Below, piece by piece: positions 5,873-8,685 of a DNA stretch of 8,685 nucleotides. Both the position numbers and the translations under genes were made by a program. The stretch is taken from NCBI GenBank assembly GCA_003456175.1, contig DMPB01000148.1:37414-46098 (forward strand), in the 5' to 3' direction. The first letter of the stretch is position 1, and each line of letters opens with the position of its first letter. The stretch comes from Chitinophagaceae bacterium (GTDB lineage: Bacteria > Bacteroidota > Bacteroidia > Chitinophagales > Chitinophagaceae). Below the pieces are notes generated by a model, which worked only from the letters and a program-made list of their open reading frames with translations, was not told the origin of the DNA and ran no database searches.

Positions 5873-5885
5873 TTTACCGTAAGGT
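5873..5885 (+). repeat. 13-bp word TTTACCGTAAGGT, copy 4 (upstream of the amidase)
   Basis: This exact copy begins one base after the murA terminator T-run. It ends 22 bases before the amidase ATG at 5908 and 10 bases before that gene's predicted -7 box. Its orientation relative to the downstream gene is opposite to the coaX and murA copies. Confidence 0.8.
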
Positions 5886-5895
5886 GGTAAGCAAC

Positions 5896-5903
5896 TACAT
5901 TTA
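5896..5903 (+). promoter_or_regulatory. Predicted -7 promoter box (TACATTTA) of the amidase gene
   Basis: TACATTTA differs from TAnnTTTG only in the last base and ends four bases before the ATG. It is part of AGCAACTACATTT (5890-5902), identical to the promoter word of the LON-domain gene and placed at exactly the same distance from the start codon, which strengthens an otherwise one-mismatch match. Confidence 0.45.
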
Positions 5904-5907
5904 CAAC

Positions 5908-7155
5908 ATGATACGCCTACTATTTTTTTGTGCTGCAATTTTGCTTTCTAATGCTGTAATTGGGCAGTATGTGATGGGTAGAACTACCGGAAAGTTACCC
6001 TATATGAAATTTGGCCCCGGCGATGATAGATTGGGTGGTGCCAAAAGCACTTACCTCGATTCGAATATTCAAGTAGTAATTGTTGATAGCACGAAGGAAG
6101 ATTACATAGTACAACTAAGTAAGTTACACAAAGGCTTTATACCTAAAAAAAATATTATACTTGATAGTAGCTTACGCAAAAGAAACTACTACCTCACCAG
6201 TAATGCTCGTGTATATGGCGATAGTTTGTTCGATTATGTAGCGATTGGTATGGAAGCAAAGCTGCCATACACTTCTATACAACATATTAACCCCGCAGAA
6301 ATTATTGTAGATGTATATGGTGCTACTACTAACACCAACTGGTTAATACAATTACTTACGGCCAAAAACATCAAACATGTTTGGTACGAGCAACGTGAAG
6401 ATGATGTGATGCGTTGGCATATACAATTGAAGCATAATGCACATTGGGGCTATCAACTTTACTATGAAGGCAATAAGTTGATCTTGCTTGTGAAGCGTCC
6501 GCCTAGCAAGCTAGCATTACAAAACATGGTTGTTGCCATTGATGCTGGTCATGGCGGTGCCAATACAGGTGCTAGAGGTGTGCAATCAAAAATATTTGAG
6601 AAAGAGATGACTTTACTTTACAGTAAATTATTAGCTGCGGAGTTACGAAAGCGTAAAGTAAAAGTTATTGAAACGAGGCATCATGATACAGATATTACCA
6701 TGCCCGATAGAGCATTAATGTTACGCGATACCAACCCTACTATTTTGTTAAGTATACATATGAATAGTGCTGCCAGCGATACTATTAGCGGCACAAGTAC
6801 TTATTACAGATACCTAGGCTTTAAGCCATTAACTACTGCCATCTTACAACGCATGTTACAACTAGGTTTTAAAAACTATGGCAATATTGGTCATTTTAAT
6901 TTTGCCCTAAGTGGACCGACTGAATATCCGAATTGTTTAGTTGAAGTAGGCTTTATTAGTAATGTGCAAGAAGAAAAGAAAATTCTAGATCCGTATTTTC
7001 AGAAAATGGTATGTAAGCAAATAATTTCAGGTTTAGAAGATTGGCTTTCACAAATGCCAAGCTTACCTCCTATAGAAAAACCATTACCACAATTACCAAC
7101 CACAGCACCACAGAAAATAAAAAAAGGAAAAGCAAAAACCACTAAAAAAATGTAA
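5908..7155 (+). CDS. N-acetylmuramoyl-L-alanine amidase (Amidase_3)
   Basis: This zinc-dependent periplasmic enzyme cleaves the amide bond between MurNAc and L-Ala in peptidoglycan. With the ATG at 5908 it has 415 residues: a signal peptide MIRLLFFCAAILLSNAVIGQ (1-20), an SH3b-like beta-rich segment (about 22-85), an AMIN-like segment (about 110-200), then the Amidase_3 catalytic domain (about 207-380). Zinc ligands are inferred at His215 in VVAIDAGHGG, Glu231 in FEKE and His284 in LLSIHMNS; the likely catalytic base is Glu346 in CLVEVGFISN. The expected DRALML segment is also present. The last 32 residues are Pro-rich, then Lys-rich (KIKKGKAKTTKKM), suggesting an extended basic wall-binding tail; this is inference. 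A frame-compatible GTG at 5884 would add eight residues that spoil the signal peptide. It lies downstream of the murA terminator with its own likely promoter and 30 bases ahead of the PAS-HisKA gene. Confidence 0.92.
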   Translation: MIRLLFFCAAILLSNAVIGQYVMGRTTGKLPYMKFGPGDDRLGGAKSTYLDSNIQVVIVDSTKEDYIVQLSKLHKGFIPKKNIILDSSLRKRNYYLTSNARVYGDSLFDYVAIGMEAKLPYTSIQHINPAEIIVDVYGATTNTNWLIQLLTAKNIKHVWYEQREDDVMRWHIQLKHNAHWGYQLYYEGNKLILLVKRPPSKLALQNMVVAIDAGHGGANTGARGVQSKIFEKEMTLLYSKLLAAELRKRKVKVIETRHHDTDITMPDRALMLRDTNPTILLSIHMNSAASDTISGTSTYYRYLGFKPLTTAILQRMLQLGFKNYGNIGHFNFALSGPTEYPNCLVEVGFISNVQEEKKILDPYFQKMVCKQIISGLEDWLSQMPSLPPIEKPLPQLPTTAPQKIKKGKAKTTKKM

Positions 7156-7185
7156 TTTCAATTTACTGCTAAACCAAACTACTTG

Positions 7186-7872
7186 ATGAGTGATAAGGCA
7201 TATATCGCACAATTAGAAGCCGAAAATGAAGCGCTAAAAAAACGTGTTGCCGAGCTATCGCTACTACAACATGTTGAGGCTAAAATCAACCAAATTGTAC
7301 GATCTATTCCCGATATTATTTTCATCATGGATACCGATGGAAATTACATTGATTTTAAAGCTGGCGATGGTGAGGTATTTATTACTTCTATTAAGGGACA
7401 TGTAAAGGGTAGCAACATCAGGGAGCATGGTTTTGAAAACAGTTTTATAGATGCAATCATGCATCACATTAATACTGCAATTGAAACAGGTGAAATGCAC
7501 ACCTATAAATACGAGCTTACATTTCCAAACGGCGAAATCAGATTTTACGAAAGTAGAGCCGTACGCTTAAATCAACAGCTAGCTTTGAGAATTGTTAGAG
7601 ACTTCACCAATTTAGAACAACACCAACAAGCGCTTTTACAAACACAACATGCGTTATTGCATGCCCATGAAAAACTAAAGGAGTATGCTTTTATGGTAAG
7701 CCATAACCTACGCTCTCCTATTACCAATATTTTAGGTATTAGTCATTTAGTAAAAGAAGGTTTAATAACACAAGACGAGCAACACTTCTACGTTCAACAA
7801 CTCGCTATACAATGTGATAAGCTGAATGAAATTAGCACTGCTATGGCTCGCATTTTAGCCACTTACGATTAA
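7186..7872 (+). CDS. PAS-HisKA protein lacking an ATPase domain
   Basis: This 228-residue cytosolic protein has no signal peptide or membrane helix. It begins with a heptad-like coiled coil (YIAQLEAENEALKKRVAEL, about 6-25), continues with a PAS fold (about 37-143; IPDIIFIMDTDGNYIDF at the start, YELTFPNGEIRFYESRAV near the end), a linking helix, and a HisKA dimerisation/phosphoacceptor helix pair. The H-box FMVSHNLRSPITNILG carries the phosphoacceptor His173. The chain then ends at LATYD. A normal sensor kinase would continue with about 110-150 residues of HATPase_c (N, G1, F and G2 boxes); none can follow, because the stop codon overlaps the end of argH on the other strand. It may be phosphorylated in trans, act as a dominant regulator or phosphatase-like partner, or be a stably truncated remnant. 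The ATG at 7186 is preferred over the adjacent TTG at 7183. It is probably co-transcribed with the amidase, 30 bases upstream. Confidence 0.8.
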   Translation: MSDKAYIAQLEAENEALKKRVAELSLLQHVEAKINQIVRSIPDIIFIMDTDGNYIDFKAGDGEVFITSIKGHVKGSNIREHGFENSFIDAIMHHINTAIETGEMHTYKYELTFPNGEIRFYESRAVRLNQQLALRIVRDFTNLEQHQQALLQTQHALLHAHEKLKEYAFMVSHNLRSPITNILGISHLVKEGLITQDEQHFYVQQLAIQCDKLNEISTAMARILATYD

Positions 7873-8685
7873 ACTAATAGGGCAGCCTCGGCAGCATTCA
7901 CTTTACCGAAAGGAAACTTTGCTAATACTGCTTGCATTTGTGCTGCTATCGCTGCTGTACACAAGTTACCAATACTGCCTTCATGCGTATGTTGCAAGTT
8001 TGTGGGTGGAACAAAAGCTCCGGCTTCAATGGCTAAGCCTATTTGCTTGTAAGCATCTCTAAAGGGCACGCCTTGCAAAACAAGATTGTTCACCGCTTCT
8101 ACACTAAAAGCGTAGGCATACATAGGCGCATCCATAATGTTATCCTTCACAGTAATATTACTCAACATTAATGTGGCCATTGTAATGCAATCGTGTAAGG
8201 TTTGAAAAGCTGGAAATAATTTTTCTTTTAGCAACTGCATATCGCGATGATAACCGCTTGGCAAGTTGGTAGTAAGTAGTTGAATCTCTGATACCATTGC
8301 TTTAATTGTATTACACTTGGCACGTATCAGTTCAAACACATCGGGATTTTTTTTATGTGGCATGATGCTACTGCCTGTTGTAAGCTCTGACGGAAAACTA
8401 ACAAAACCAAAATTCTGATTGAGATACAAACACATATCGGTGCTTAACCTTGCTAATGTATCGGCTAGGTTACCCACAGCTTGTGCTACAATACGTTCTG
8501 CCTTACCACGCCCCATTTGTGCATATACAACATTGTAGTTAAGTGCTTCGAACCCTAACAACTGCGTGGTATAGGTTCTATCAATAGGGAACGAAGAGCC
8601 ATAGCCTGCTGCGCTGCCTAACGGATTTTTATTAACTACATCGTAGGCCGCATTTAAAGTAACTACATCGTCGATCAAAGCTTCA
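7869..8685 (-). CDS. argH: Argininosuccinate lyase, C-terminal part (5' end beyond window)
   Basis: ArgH splits argininosuccinate into arginine and fumarate, the last step of arginine synthesis, as a cytosolic homotetramer of the fumarase/aspartase superfamily. The frame is open to the right edge, so the 271 residues seen are about the last 60 percent of a roughly 440-460-residue enzyme; the apparent start at a TTG near 8678 is internal. Recognisable blocks are NPLGSAAGYGSSFPIDR, typical of Bacteroidota ArgH, and the superfamily signature TTGSSIMPHKKNPDVFE, whose GSS loop supplies the catalytic Ser. Then come LPSGYHRDMQLLKE, which lines the active site, and the C-terminal helical domain with MDAPMYAYAFSVEAVNNLVLQGVPFRDAY. 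The end LLV and stop look intact. Its stop codon interlocks with that of the PAS-HisKA gene. A loose copy of the 13-bp word (7902-7914, two mismatches) falls in its coding sequence and is probably chance. Confidence 0.95.
   Translation of the reverse strand, partial: EALIDDVVTLNAAYDVVNKNPLGSAAGYGSSFPIDRTYTTQLLGFEALNYNVVYAQMGRGKAERIVAQAVGNLADTLARLSTDMCLYLNQNFGFVSFPSELTTGSSIMPHKKNPDVFELIRAKCNTIKAMVSEIQLLTTNLPSGYHRDMQLLKEKLFPAFQTLHDCITMATLMLSNITVKDNIMDAPMYAYAFSVEAVNNLVLQGVPFRDAYKQIGLAIEAGAFVPPTNLQHTHEGSIGNLCTAAIAAQMQAVLAKFPFGKVNAAEAALLV

Noticed and set aside
7264..7500. Minus-strand open frame within the PAS-HisKA gene
   Set aside because: It is antisense to a PAS domain that is clearly recognisable on the plus strand.
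7902..7914. Possible fifth copy of the 13-bp word (TTTACCGAAAGGA)
   Set aside because: It has two mismatches and lies in argH codons for FPFGKV; the resemblance is within what chance and coding constraint can give.
1..8685. Mobile element, CRISPR, phage, toxin-antitoxin or biosynthetic cluster
   Set aside because: No transposase, integrase, regularly spaced repeats, att-like duplications, RNA genes or cluster-type enzymes are visible; the genes are ordinary chromosomal functions.

Overview
The window is an AT-rich, tightly packed chromosomal segment that most resembles a Bacteroidota genome, probably Chitinophagaceae or a close relative; the family-level placement is inference. The supporting signs are the lack of purine-rich Shine-Dalgarno sequences before the genes, exact matches to the Bacteroidota -7 promoter box (TAnnTTTG), a lipoprotein-type LptC, a MurA with Asp in place of the catalytic-loop Cys, and signal peptides ending in 'GQ' or 'AQ'. 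No mobile element, CRISPR array, rRNA or tRNA is visible, and no gene-free stretch exceeds about 90 bases.

Layout. Bases 1-111 (+) are the last residues of a sensor histidine kinase. Convergent to it is a minus-strand block read from about 3.5 kb down to 117: a LON substrate-binding-domain protein, coaX (type III pantothenate kinase), a FadL-like outer-membrane beta-barrel protein, and lptC. The last three overlap end to end (26 bp, then 1 bp) and are almost certainly one operon. Divergent from the LON gene, on the plus strand, come an EamA/DMT-type transporter, murA (with a clear hairpin terminator after it), a periplasmic N-acetylmuramoyl-L-alanine amidase, and a short PAS-HisKA protein with no ATPase domain. 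The right edge is the C-terminal part of argH on the minus strand; its stop codon interlocks with that of the PAS-HisKA gene in a shared TTAA.

Functionally, most of the window serves the cell envelope: committed peptidoglycan precursor synthesis (murA), peptidoglycan cleavage (amidase), LPS transport (lptC) and an outer-membrane barrel. CoA synthesis (coaX) and arginine synthesis (argH) are housekeeping neighbours.

No gene cluster here looks like a new multi-gene system. The most unusual signal is non-coding. An identical 13-base word, TTTACCGTAAGGT, occurs four times: in the gaps before coaX, murA and the amidase, and once inside the signal-peptide codons of lptC. It is absent from the other gene starts. 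A second 13-base word, AGCAACTACATTT, sits at exactly the same distance from the ATG of the LON gene and of the amidase, overlapping a Bacteroidota -7 box and suggesting leaderless mRNAs. Protein-level points of interest are the MurA Cys-to-Asp change (predicted intrinsic fosfomycin insensitivity), a CoaX lacking a normally conserved active-site Asp, and the kinase-less PAS-HisKA protein.
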